Positions 54,431-62,665 of a stretch of 64,000 nt of DNA are shown piece by piece; the stretch's first letter is position 1, and each line of letters opens with the position of its first letter. Source of the DNA: Aphodovivens sp036306585 (GTDB lineage: Bacteria; Actinomycetota; Coriobacteriia; Coriobacteriales; Eggerthellaceae); NCBI GenBank assembly GCA_036306585.1, contig JAXJZF010000004.1:124001-188000 (forward strand), written 5' to 3'. The notes under the pieces were generated by a model. The model was given only the letters and a program-made list of their open reading frames with translations, was not told the origin of the DNA and searched no databases. The position numbers were made by a program, and so were the translations under genes.

Positions 54431-56418
54431 GCCTCAACGATAAGATGGCCCAAGCGGGCGCGAAGGCATACGCCAAGTTCGGAGCCCCCGGCACCACGCC
54501 GCAGCAGCGCTCGGAGCGCCGTGAAGCAGCGGCATTCGCCATGGAGCAGGTCGCGGGCATCGCAAACGCCACGGAACGGTCGCGCCGCCCCGGCAGGCAC
54601 GGCCACCGGCATGGCATGATGCCGGGCGCCAAAGCCAAGGACTTCAAGGGAACGATGCTGCGCATGATCCGCTTCATGGGCAGGTTCAAGGTGGCGCTGG
54701 CGGTGGTGTTCTTGTTCGCCATCTGCTCCACCGTGTTCAACATCGTCGGCCCGAAAGTTCTCTCTCAAGCTACCACCGAGCTGTTCAACGGCATCGCCGC
54801 GAAGATCGCCGGCACGGGCGGCATCGATTACAATGCTGTAGCTGCCATCCTCATCGGCACGCTGTGCCTGTATTTGGTGAGTGCGGCGTGCTCGTTCGTC
54901 CAGAGCTGGATGATGTCGTCGGTGTCGCAGCGTACGTGCTACCGGTTGCGCGCCGCGATCGCGCAGAAGATCGACCGCATGCCCATGGGGTATTTCGAGA
55001 AGACCTCTATCGGCGACACTCTCTCGCGTATCACTAACGACATCGACACCCTGGGGCAAAGCTTCAACCAGGGCATCACGCAGCTTATCACCAGCATCAC
55101 CACGCTCATCGGCGTGTTGATCATGATGATCTCCATCAACCCCATCATGGCGCTGGTCACGGTGCTCATAGTGTCCGTGTCGATGGTGTTCGTGCGCATC
55201 ATCGTGTCGCGCTCGCAGCGCTACTTTCGCCAGCAGCAGGAATCGCTGGGACTCATCAACGGCCAGGTGGAGGAAACCTTCTCGGGCCATGCCGTGGTGA
55301 AGGCGTTCAACCAGGAAGATCGTGTGAACGAGCAGTTCTCCAAGACCAACGACCGCCTGTACGAAAGCGCGTGGAAGTCTCAGTTCCTGTCGGGCTTGAT
55401 GATGCCCATCATGAACTTCGTGAGCAACGCGGGCTACGTGGCAGTGGCCATCTTGGGCAGCTTCTTCGCCGTGCAGGGCATCATCACGGTGGGCGACATC
55501 CAGGCGTTCATCCAGTACGTGAAGAACTTCACGCAGCCCATCACCCAGCTCGCGCAGGTATCCAACATCTTGCAGCAGCTCGCGGCGTCGGCCGAGCGCG
55601 TGTTCGAGTTCCTCGATTCGCCCGAAGTTGAAGTTGCGGAAGCCGCAGCGACGGCGTCGGAGGTTGGCTGCGATGTGGAATTCGACCATGTGTCGTTCGG
55701 ATACGACACCGGCAAGAACATCATCAAGGATTTCTCCGCCCAGGTGGAGGAGGGCCAAACGGTGGCCCTGGTGGGGCCCACGGGCGCCGGTAAAACAACC
55801 ATGGTGAAGCTGCTCATGCGCTTCTACGACGTTGACGGCGGTGCGATCCGCATCGGCGGGCACGACATCCGCGAGTTCGACCGCAACGATTTGCGCGGGA
55901 TGTTTGCCATGGTGCTGCAGGACACTTGGCTGTTCAAGGGAACCATCCGCGAGAACATCCGCTACGGCAAGCTGGATGCCACCGACGAGGAGGTGGAGCA
56001 GGCAGCGAAGGCGGCGTTCGCGCATCACTTCATCTGCACGCTACCGTATGGTTACGACACCGAGATCAACGAGGACGCCAGCAACATCAGCCAAGGCCAG
56101 CGTCAGCTGCTCACCATTGCGCGCGCTATCCTGGCGAACCGCCGCATGCTCATCTTGGACGAGGCGACGTCCAGCGTTGACACGCGCACTGAGGGGCGCA
56201 TCCAGGCGGCGATGGACAACCTGATGCGCGGACGTACGTCGTTCGTGATCGCTCACCGCCTGTCGACCATCCGCAACGCCGATCTCATCCTGGTCATCCG
56301 CGAGGGCGACATCGTCGAGCAGGGAACCCACGAACAGCTGCTGGCAGCGGGCGGGTTCTACTCCGACCTGTACACGTCGCAGTTCGCCAAGGAAGCCGAT
56401 TGGGAAGAGGGGGAATAG
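54427..56418 (+). CDS. ABC exporter half-transporter, subunit 2
   Basis: A 663-residue MdlB-like partner. A charged N-terminal tail (about 1-70, with many Ala/Arg/His) precedes six helices and an ATPase with Walker A GPTGAGKTT near 450, a non-canonical signature NISQGQRQL near 553 and canonical Walker B LILDEATSSVD near 575. Combined with subunit 1 this gives one normal and one degenerate ATP site. The substrate (lipid, peptide or drug) is not known. Confidence 0.92.
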   Translation: MSLNDKMAQAGAKAYAKFGAPGTTPQQRSERREAAAFAMEQVAGIANATERSRRPGRHGHRHGMMPGAKAKDFKGTMLRMIRFMGRFKVALAVVFLFAICSTVFNIVGPKVLSQATTELFNGIAAKIAGTGGIDYNAVAAILIGTLCLYLVSAACSFVQSWMMSSVSQRTCYRLRAAIAQKIDRMPMGYFEKTSIGDTLSRITNDIDTLGQSFNQGITQLITSITTLIGVLIMMISINPIMALVTVLIVSVSMVFVRIIVSRSQRYFRQQQESLGLINGQVEETFSGHAVVKAFNQEDRVNEQFSKTNDRLYESAWKSQFLSGLMMPIMNFVSNAGYVAVAILGSFFAVQGIITVGDIQAFIQYVKNFTQPITQLAQVSNILQQLAASAERVFEFLDSPEVEVAEAAATASEVGCDVEFDHVSFGYDTGKNIIKDFSAQVEEGQTVALVGPTGAGKTTMVKLLMRFYDVDGGAIRIGGHDIREFDRNDLRGMFAMVLQDTWLFKGTIRENIRYGKLDATDEEVEQAAKAAFAHHFICTLPYGYDTEINEDASNISQGQRQLLTIARAILANRRMLILDEATSSVDTRTEGRIQAAMDNLMRGRTSFVIAHRLSTIRNADLILVIREGDIVEQGTHEQLLAAGGFYSDLYTSQFAKEADWEEGE

Positions 56419-56520
56419 GCCGTCCCGGCACGTGGCGGCACCTTGGAATCTGGATACCCTGTCTGGTCGATCGCCTGGCGTGACGCTATAATCTGCCTGA
56501 TGAAAGACAGGGAGGAGCGC

Positions 56521-57285
56521 GTGGGGGATACCATGGACCGTCAGCTCGACATACAGGCGTCTAACGTGCAGGCCGGGGTAAAGCCCGAAGGCGCCCCGCT
56601 TTGCGGCAGCGCAGACAGCGGCAAGGTTCAGCTGGCCGTCTTCGACTTCGACGGCACGTGCATCGAGGGCAATTCCCCCGTTCTATTGGTAAAGCATCTG
56701 GCACTTTCCCATATGCTGGCCAAGCGCGTCACCGCGCGCATCGCGCTATGGGGCGTACGCTACAAGCTGCGCCTGCCGCAAGACGAAAGCTGGGTGCGCG
56801 GGATGGTGTTCTCGGCGTTCGAGGGCAAACCGGTGGGTAAGGCCGATGCGTTCCTCGCGAAGTTCTATGACGACGTGGTGGCCCCTCGCTGGCGCGGCGC
56901 CGCCATCCGTGAGATGCAGCGCAATGTCGATGAGGGCCGCACGGTTATCGTCGTGTCCGCAAGTTTCGAGCCCATCATCCTGCGCGCTATGCAGGATAAG
57001 CCCTTCCAATACCAGATTTCCACGAAGATGAAGGCCAACCCCGACGGTACCTACACGCGTGAGGTGGATGGTCTGCCGGTGGAAGGCGACGAGAAGCTTG
57101 CTGCGGTCACTCGCTTTGCCGATGCGAAGTACGGGGAAGGGAACTGGGAGCTCGCGCACGCCTACGGCGACCACCACTCCGATCGCACCATCCTGCGCGC
57201 CGCGCGCGTGCCGCATGCGGTCGACCCCGATCGGCCCCTGCTGCGCACTGCCCGCCGCGAGGGCTGGGATGTGCTCGACTGGTAG
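56521..57285 (+). CDS. HAD-superfamily IB phosphatase
   Basis: A 254-residue HAD hydrolase of the SerB-like IB class. VFDFDGTCIEGNS is motif I, VVSASFEPI motif II, and GDHHSDRT motif III; the cap is helical. It resembles phosphoserine or glycerophosphate phosphatases. GTG 56521 lies right after AGGGAGGAGCGC; ATG 56533 is too far. It follows the ABC exporter by about 100 bases. Substrate unknown. Confidence 0.85.
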   Translation: MGDTMDRQLDIQASNVQAGVKPEGAPLCGSADSGKVQLAVFDFDGTCIEGNSPVLLVKHLALSHMLAKRVTARIALWGVRYKLRLPQDESWVRGMVFSAFEGKPVGKADAFLAKFYDDVVAPRWRGAAIREMQRNVDEGRTVIVVSASFEPIILRAMQDKPFQYQISTKMKANPDGTYTREVDGLPVEGDEKLAAVTRFADAKYGEGNWELAHAYGDHHSDRTILRAARVPHAVDPDRPLLRTARREGWDVLDW

Positions 57286-57309
57286 CGCTTCGGAAAAGCC
57301 CGGCCGCCG

Positions 57310-57948
57310 CTATTTCAGGAAATCGACCGTGCCCGAATGGGTGTGGTAGATGGCGCCGGCGATCATCAACGGCTCCTCGCCGTCTTCCGGGTTCAGCAAG
57401 CGTTTGAGGCTTGGGGATTCTCCCAACGCGCGCATCCCCGCGCGCACATTCAGCTCGCATGCACCGTACGGGTCGCGCTCTGCCCCGATTGCCGTCCCGA
57501 TGGGCCGCACGAGCGCGTCGAGAGCATGTTCGCCTTCGTTGCCGCCGGCCGCCCCGTTTTCGCCGTCGTTGCGGCCGCACCCCTGAAGCTGCGCCCCGTC
57601 CAACGCCTGCATGGCGGCCTCGATGGCGCCGCATCCAGTGTGTCCCAGTACCAGCACCAGCTTTGTACGCAGGTGCTCGCAGGCGTACACGATGCTGGCG
57701 AGCTCTGCCGGGCCCACCACGTTTCCCGCGACGCGGACGACGAACAGGTCGCCCAGCCCCATCATGAACATGTGCTCGGGCACCGTGCGGGAATCGGAGC
57801 AGGTGAGCACCACGGCAAAGGGATTCTGCCCATAGGTGTAGAGCTCTTCGACGCGCTCGGGTGACAGATCGCGCTCGTGCCTTCTCACCGTGATGAAGTC
57901 GCGGTTGCCCGTCTTCAGCCTGTTCAGCGCTTCCGTTGCCGAAACCAT
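57310..57948 (-). CDS. Beta-class carbonic anhydrase
   Basis: A 212-residue beta carbonic anhydrase interconverting CO2 and bicarbonate. Zn ligands appear in VVLTCSDSRTVPE and VLGHTGCGAIEAAM. A Gly/Asn/Glu-rich insert (about 130-150) lies between the core and the last third. AGGAGTGAAAGC precedes ATG 57948. Convergent with the HAD gene, 24 bases apart. Confidence 0.93.
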   Translation of the reverse strand: MVSATEALNRLKTGNRDFITVRRHERDLSPERVEELYTYGQNPFAVVLTCSDSRTVPEHMFMMGLGDLFVVRVAGNVVGPAELASIVYACEHLRTKLVLVLGHTGCGAIEAAMQALDGAQLQGCGRNDGENGAAGGNEGEHALDALVRPIGTAIGAERDPYGACELNVRAGMRALGESPSLKRLLNPEDGEEPLMIAGAIYHTHSGTVDFLK

Positions 57949-58292
57949 GCTTTCACTCCTAATTTTCCTGGCGTGCGGCGCGCCTGCTTTCAAAGGCGTG
58001 CCGTGCTGGCTGTGCTTCAGTTTCGCAACAGGGTAGCACCTTCAGCGCGAATGCGGGGAAGGACGGCGGCAGGGGAGCGGATAATCGCCGTTCGCGCCCG
58101 CTCGGCGCTTTCCGGCGTCATGGGGCGCAGCTTCGGTCGCCAATGGTTACGGCGGCGTTACGCACTGTGCATTTTTCCCGTACCCGCAGGCGCTGCTTGC
58201 GCGAGTGCGATAAAATGCTATTCGAACTAGAGCATATGACGACCGCGCGCCCGTGTGCGCGCTACATTGAGAATCTAAAAGGAGGTGGGCGC
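57949..58292. other. Leader region of the pseudo-AAA+ operon
   Basis: No gene seen in about 340 bases. TTGCGC (58197-58202) with TATTCG (58219-58224), 16 bp apart, is a weak promoter candidate. AAAAGGAGGTG at 58277-58287 is the strong ribosome site for the next gene. Confidence 0.4.
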
Positions 58293-59951
58293 ATGCTCGA
58301 GGATAAAGATGCCAACAGCTCACCAAGCCAGAACAACGAATTCGAACAGTCGTGCGACGCCCTTTTGAGGCGCGCGGCGCAAGCGTGCGCTGCAGGCGAC
58401 GAGGATCTGGGCCTTCACCTGTACCTTGCCGCGTACGAGAAGGGGGCTAGCTCCGAAGGCCCGCTGGAGACCGATGCCGCCTTCGCCCTGCGCAAGGCGT
58501 GGATGCTCGCAGTGAAGAAGAAGGAGCGGTCGCTTGCCGAGCATATCTTCGAGAAGATGGAGCCCCTGCTTGATGCAAACGAGCTGGCGGTGTGCGCGGC
58601 CCAGTTGCAGAACCTGGCGCTAGAGAAGCTGGAGGAGTTCGGGCTTTCGCGCGAGGACCTGCAGGAGATGACCGACATGATCTCCCAGGACATCATGGGC
58701 TACCGTGCTCCCGGCATGTTGAAAGTGGAGCATGTCTCTCTTCCGTCCGGGCGCAACGCCACCATCACGCACGAGACCGTGAAGATACCCGCGCGCAACG
58801 ACGGTGCGGAAAAGGATGTCCAGCCCGTCACCCCGGTGGAGAGCGCCGACCTCTCTGGAAGCTCCGTCGAAGATTCGCGGCAGCAGGCCCAACCGCTCGG
58901 CGGTGCAATAGAGAGCGCGGCAGACGGCGAGATCCCGCCCGTCGAGCTGCATGCACAGCCTGCGGGCAAACCTGCCGAGGCCGACGACGAGCCCGCCGAC
59001 GCCGACGCCGACGCCCATGCGGTGCTCTCGTCGTTGGAGGCGCTCACCTACGCCGACACTCCCGGCTACATCCACGCTATCGCCACCATGCGCGATTTCG
59101 GCATTGGGATGCAGGACGACCCGCAGTTCAAGCAACTGGTGGACATGCTCAACCAGCGGCATGGCCTCGATCGCATGCCGGCGGCCGATTCGTTTCTGTT
59201 CCGCGCGCCTGCGCGCGAGGATGCGCATCGGTTCATGGTGGCCACGCTGGGCGAGCTGGGGCTTCCCGCCATTCGCATGCACATGGAGGAGAACCTGCAG
59301 GGCACGCCCGTGCTGTGCGTTATGGCGCAGGCCGACAATCACCCACGTCTGAGCCCGCAGCGCAACTCGTTCGAGGGCCCCGGCGTGCTGATGTTGGAGG
59401 ATCTGGATCTGTGGGAGGCGCCCGCCGCCAGCTCCGATGACGAGTTCGGCGCGTTCCTGTACGCTAGCTTGTCGCGCGGCGCCCGCGAGGCCATCAACCT
59501 CATCCGCTCGGCGGTTGAGAACCCCGATGTGTACGTGTTGGCTTCCGCTTCGAACATCTCGGCGGTCGACGGATTCTTCTACGACCTGCTCGAGCCGCTT
59601 TCGGTGGTGGACATCGACGATCCCGACGACACCGAACGCCGCGATATCTGGGTGCGCCTTATGGCCGAGCATCCGTCGCTGCGCGGAAACGACTTGCCCC
59701 CGTTGGTGGAGCTGTCCCGCGGCATGCCGCGCTACGACATGTACATGGCCGCACGCGAGGCGATCGAGGAAGCCTATAAAGTGTCGCTCATGCAACGCTC
59801 CTACGTGCCCGTCACCCGGTCGAACCTCTATGAGAAGCTTGCCGCCTACCAGCCGCTCGATTCTCGGGAGTACCGCGCACTCGAAGATGCTGTGGTGCGG
59901 GAGTTCGGGTTGGACCTCGACGATGGCGTCGACGGATTGTTGGAAAGGTAG
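58293..59951 (+). CDS. AAA+-like protein lacking a P-loop
   Basis: A 552-residue protein with no family I can name. Residues 1-140 are helical and repeat-like; 150-260 are low complexity, rich in acidic residues, Pro and Ala. The C-terminal half reads like an AAA+ core: LFRAPAREDAHRF near 302, where GPPGxGKT should be; VLMLEDLDLW near 365 as Walker B; LASASNISAVDGF near 415 as sensor 1; then DDPDDTERRDIWVRLM and a helical lid. The P-loop is lost, so ATP use is doubtful. ATG 58293 follows AAAAGGAGGTG. Five bases before the Rrf2 gene. Confidence 0.78.
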   Translation: MLEDKDANSSPSQNNEFEQSCDALLRRAAQACAAGDEDLGLHLYLAAYEKGASSEGPLETDAAFALRKAWMLAVKKKERSLAEHIFEKMEPLLDANELAVCAAQLQNLALEKLEEFGLSREDLQEMTDMISQDIMGYRAPGMLKVEHVSLPSGRNATITHETVKIPARNDGAEKDVQPVTPVESADLSGSSVEDSRQQAQPLGGAIESAADGEIPPVELHAQPAGKPAEADDEPADADADAHAVLSSLEALTYADTPGYIHAIATMRDFGIGMQDDPQFKQLVDMLNQRHGLDRMPAADSFLFRAPAREDAHRFMVATLGELGLPAIRMHMEENLQGTPVLCVMAQADNHPRLSPQRNSFEGPGVLMLEDLDLWEAPAASSDDEFGAFLYASLSRGAREAINLIRSAVENPDVYVLASASNISAVDGFFYDLLEPLSVVDIDDPDDTERRDIWVRLMAEHPSLRGNDLPPLVELSRGMPRYDMYMAAREAIEEAYKVSLMQRSYVPVTRSNLYEKLAAYQPLDSREYRALEDAVVREFGLDLDDGVDGLLER

Positions 59952-59956
59952 TTCCG

Positions 59957-60448
59957 ATGGATGTGACACGTCGTTGCGATTACGCATGCCGCATTCTCCA
60001 AGCAGCCTATAGGAACGGGGATTCCTACATGTCGGTGTCGGAAATCGCCGACCAAGAAGGCATTCCCTACGCGTTTGCACGCAGCATACAGCACGACCTG
60101 GTGAAAAGCGGACTCATCAAGACCGTGCGCGGCGCGCACGGCGGCTTGGTGCTCAATTGCGATCCTTCAACCACCACCATGCTCGACCTGCTGGAGGCGG
60201 TGCAGGGTCCGGTGAGCGTTTCGGCGTGTGCGGTGGACCCGTGTGCGTGCCAGCGGCAGGAGAAATGCGTGTACAACAAGGTGTGGCGCGGCGCCGACCG
60301 CCTGCTGAACGCTTACTTCGGTTCTATCTCGCTCGAAGACCTGTTCTCCCAGGGCGCCGGCCACCCCTCAGTGGCCTGCGCGCTATCCGGCGCCATGCCC
60401 TTCGAAGGCGTCCGCCAACCCGAGCGGGTCTGCTCCGCCGCGGAGTAG
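59957..60448 (+). CDS. Rrf2-family transcriptional regulator
   Basis: A 163-residue Rrf2 winged-helix regulator. RRCDYACRILQAAYRNG and the IPYAFARSIQHDLVKSGLI recognition helix are typical, with RGAHGGL wing. Cysteines at 91, 96, 98 and 104 (C-x4-C-x-C-x5-C) could bind an Fe-S cluster as in IscR/NsrR, though spacing differs. ATG 59957 follows GGAAAGG. Probably senses redox, nitric oxide or Fe-S status. Confidence 0.9.
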   Translation: MDVTRRCDYACRILQAAYRNGDSYMSVSEIADQEGIPYAFARSIQHDLVKSGLIKTVRGAHGGLVLNCDPSTTTMLDLLEAVQGPVSVSACAVDPCACQRQEKCVYNKVWRGADRLLNAYFGSISLEDLFSQGAGHPSVACALSGAMPFEGVRQPERVCSAAE

Positions 60449-60451
60449 CGC

Positions 60452-61348
60452 ATGCCGTCCAAACGAGTCAGCGTTCAAGGCCGACCTCTGCCCGAGTGGC
60501 CACAGGACGCTCCAGCCCGCGAGGCGTTCGTGGCCTACGTGCAGGAACGGGGAAGGGAACTCTACCGCGATCTCCCGTGGCGTGGGATCGTCGACCCGTA
60601 TGCGGTGCTGGTGTCGGAGGTCATGCTTCAGCAAACGCAGGTGAAGCGCGTGCTTTCGTACTGGCCCCGGTTCCTTTCCGCGTTCCCGACGCTGGATGCC
60701 CTGGCTGCTGCATCCACCTCCGACGTCCTGGAGCTGTGGCAGGGCCTGGGCTACAATCGCCGCGCCCTCGCGCTTAAACGCTGCGCCGACAAATGCTCCT
60801 GCGAAAACGGTGGGAAGCTCCCCGAATCTGCGGACGAGCTTGTGAAGCTGCCTGGCATCGGCCCCGCCACGGCCGCCGGAGTGGTGTCGTTCGCCTTCGA
60901 TCGGCCTGCCCTGTACCTGGAAACCAACGTGCGCACCGTGTTCCTGCACGAGCTGTTCCCCGGCAAAGACGGCGTGAAGGATACCGAGATCGCCCCGTTG
61001 GTACAGATGACGTGCCCGCAGCAGGGTGTGCGCGCATGGTATTACGCGTTGCTCGATTACGGCGCGCACCTGAAATCCGTTCTCCCCAACCCGTCCCGCC
61101 GCAGCGCGCATCATATGCGCCAAAGCGCCTTCGAGGGCTCGCGTCGACAGAAGCGCGCCGAGCTGGTGCGCATCGTGTTGGCCAGCGCCCCGGAGGGCAT
61201 CTCCGTGGAAGCCGCCGCCCTGGCGCTCGATGGGGAAGAGCGCGCGGCGGGCCGTCCCGGGGTCGATGCGGAGCTCGTGCGGTCCATAGCCCAAGATCTG
61301 GCTGCCGAGGGTTTCTTCAAGCTTGAAGGCGGCGTGCTGCTTCCTTAG
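60452..61348 (+). CDS. mutY: MutY-type A/G DNA glycosylase without Fe-S cluster
   Basis: A 298-residue HhH-GPD glycosylase. SEVMLQQTQVKRVLSYW carries the catalytic Glu; LPGIGPATAAGVVSFAF is the HhH. The usual D-G-N-V-x-R motif is replaced by ETNVRTV near 156, so the catalytic Asp is Glu. The four cluster cysteines after the domain are absent (DYGAHLKSVLPNPSRRSAHH) and the NUDIX half is missing, replaced by a short C-terminal helical domain. I recall this ETN/NPSRRS type as a distinct subfamily. Three bases after the Rrf2 gene. Confidence 0.85.
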   Translation: MPSKRVSVQGRPLPEWPQDAPAREAFVAYVQERGRELYRDLPWRGIVDPYAVLVSEVMLQQTQVKRVLSYWPRFLSAFPTLDALAAASTSDVLELWQGLGYNRRALALKRCADKCSCENGGKLPESADELVKLPGIGPATAAGVVSFAFDRPALYLETNVRTVFLHELFPGKDGVKDTEIAPLVQMTCPQQGVRAWYYALLDYGAHLKSVLPNPSRRSAHHMRQSAFEGSRRQKRAELVRIVLASAPEGISVEAAALALDGEERAAGRPGVDAELVRSIAQDLAAEGFFKLEGGVLLP

Positions 61349-61411
61349 GCTCCATCAGGGCGCCTGGCTTTCCAGCTCCGCTTAGGGACTGTCTTTGGGC
61401 GCTACCGCTCG

Positions 61412-61441
61412 TTCGATAGCGCCGCCCGGTTATGGTAGAAT
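61412..61441 (+). promoter_or_regulatory. Promoter of riboswitch 2-mntP
   Basis: TTCGAT (61412-61417), 18-bp spacer, TAGAAT (61436-61441) preceded by TGG. Transcription would begin near 61448 at the aptamer. Confidence 0.5.
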
Positions 61442-61447
61442 GCAGCG

Positions 61448-61604
61448 AACCCGCAGGGGAGTAGTCGGCGCGGCATGCCCGCGCGGCAACGTCAACATGC
61501 TGCCTCGATAGGGGCTGGCGCTGCCTTTCATGACAAGACGTGCGGTGTGGCGGCTGCGTCGCACCGGTTTTCCAACGTCGGCGCATCGCCGGCGTTTTCT
61601 TTTG
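61448..61604 (+). ncRNA. yybP-ykoY manganese riboswitch upstream of mntP
   Basis: A second copy of the family core: AGGGGAGTAG (61455-61464) and ACGTCAACATG (61489-61499), with P1 formed by CCGCA (61451-61455) and TGCGG (61541-61545). It is followed by a terminator hairpin (61574-61596) and TTTCTTTT. The ligand Mn(II) and on-switch logic are established knowledge. Unlike riboswitch 1, the terminator does not share bases with P1, so the switching strand is less obvious. Confidence 0.85.
61574..61604 (+). terminator. Expression-platform terminator of riboswitch 2
   Basis: A 9-bp stem AACGTCGGC / GCCGGCGTT with one wobble pair and a 5-base loop, then TTTCTTTT. Confidence 0.85.
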
Positions 61605-61626
61605 CAAGCGAATAGAGGGGATTTCA

Positions 61627-62205
61627 ATGGGGTTCGTCGAATTGACGTTGATTGCCGTGGGCCTTTCCATGGACGCGTTTGCCGTATCGGTGTGCAAGGG
61701 TCTGGGGATGCGGCGGCTGAACCTGCGCTATGCACTGGTGATCGCGCTATTCTTCGGCGGGTTCCAGGCGCTCATGCCGCTTGCCGGCTGGGCGTTGGGC
61801 GCGGGGTTCCAGTCGCTCATCGAGCCGGTAGACCATTGGATCGCCTTCGCGCTCCTGGCCTTCATTGGCGGCAAGATGCTATGGGACGCCTTCCGCGGGG
61901 AAGGCGAGGACGAGGGCGCAAGCACGGCTTCGGAGCGCCTGGACCTCCGTGAAATCCTCATGCTGGCCATCGCCACAAGCATCGACGCGCTGGCGGTGGG
62001 GGTGAGTTTCGCGTTTTTGAACGTGGACATCGTGCCGGCGGTGTCGCTCATCGGCGTCATCACGTTCGTGCTGTCGCTTGCGGGCGTGGGCATCGGGCAT
62101 GTGTTCGGGGCCCGCTTCGAGAAACCCGCCACCATTGTTGGCGGCGTGGTGCTCATCGTCATCGGCACGAAGATCCTGCTGGAGCACCTGGGAGTTATCG
62201 CCTAG
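61627..62205 (+). CDS. mntP: Manganese efflux pump MntP
   Basis: A 192-residue MntP (YebN) exporter. Six helices; GLSMDAFAVSVCKGLGM in helix 1 and SIDALAVGVSFAFLN in helix 4 hold the conserved Asp residues for Mn. ATG 61627 follows AGAGGGGA; the open frame extends upstream through the riboswitch without support. The Mn riboswitch supports the function. Confidence 0.94.
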   Translation: MGFVELTLIAVGLSMDAFAVSVCKGLGMRRLNLRYALVIALFFGGFQALMPLAGWALGAGFQSLIEPVDHWIAFALLAFIGGKMLWDAFRGEGEDEGASTASERLDLREILMLAIATSIDALAVGVSFAFLNVDIVPAVSLIGVITFVLSLAGVGIGHVFGARFEKPATIVGGVVLIVIGTKILLEHLGVIA

Positions 62206-62665
62206 GCCCTCGTTACGCACTGTCTTCTCCGGCAACCCCGCCGCGTTGCCGCGCGGTACCTGATTTCCCTGTTCAGTGGGCGATATGCGCAGGTTCGCCT
62301 TGGCATACGATAACTATAGCGCTGTGCAATCGGCGACAATCGTCGCCGTTGGCGGCTCGTGGCGGCGTTCTTGCAGCAATCCTTTCCCCGACCCCGATCG
62401 AACGTGGTCTGTCCACTCGATCGACAGGTTGCGAGCAGCCCGCCGCGATGATTCCGCTACCGTTTCCGGACGACATTCCCTCGATCTCGCGGTCGGTTTC
62501 ATCCTGAAACGGGTGCAGAACGCCGAAGCGGATCGCGCGGCGTGTGAAGGCGGTAGCGGAACCGTCGGTGTCGTGTGCGTGCCGGCGCCATCTGTTCGTG
62601 CTAGCGAACAGAAGCGCTCGCAGGCAAGCGCGAAGCAGGGAAGCGGTTGCAAAGGAGGCCGGACG
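62206..62665. other. Gene-free region between mntP and the Tat-exported protein
   Basis: 460 bases without a supported gene. CGGCAAC/GTTGCCG (62230-62251) is a hairpin just after mntP and may end it. CGGCGAC/GTCGCCG (62331-62348) is another. Inverted words CCGCTACCG (near 62454) and CGGTAGCGG (near 62549) lie about 90 bases apart. A 22-base dyad lies at 62591-62612. Confidence 0.4.
62591..62612. promoter_or_regulatory. Dyad before the Tat-exported protein gene
   Basis: TCTGTTCG and CGAACAGA are perfect 8-base arms with a 6-base centre, 53 bases before the start. It could be a regulator site or an mRNA hairpin. Confidence 0.4.

Noticed and set aside
62206..62665. RNase P RNA, tmRNA or SRP RNA in the gene-free stretches
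   Set aside because: None of the conserved core words of these RNAs (for example the SRP GGAAGCAGCC loop) was found in the gaps on either strand.
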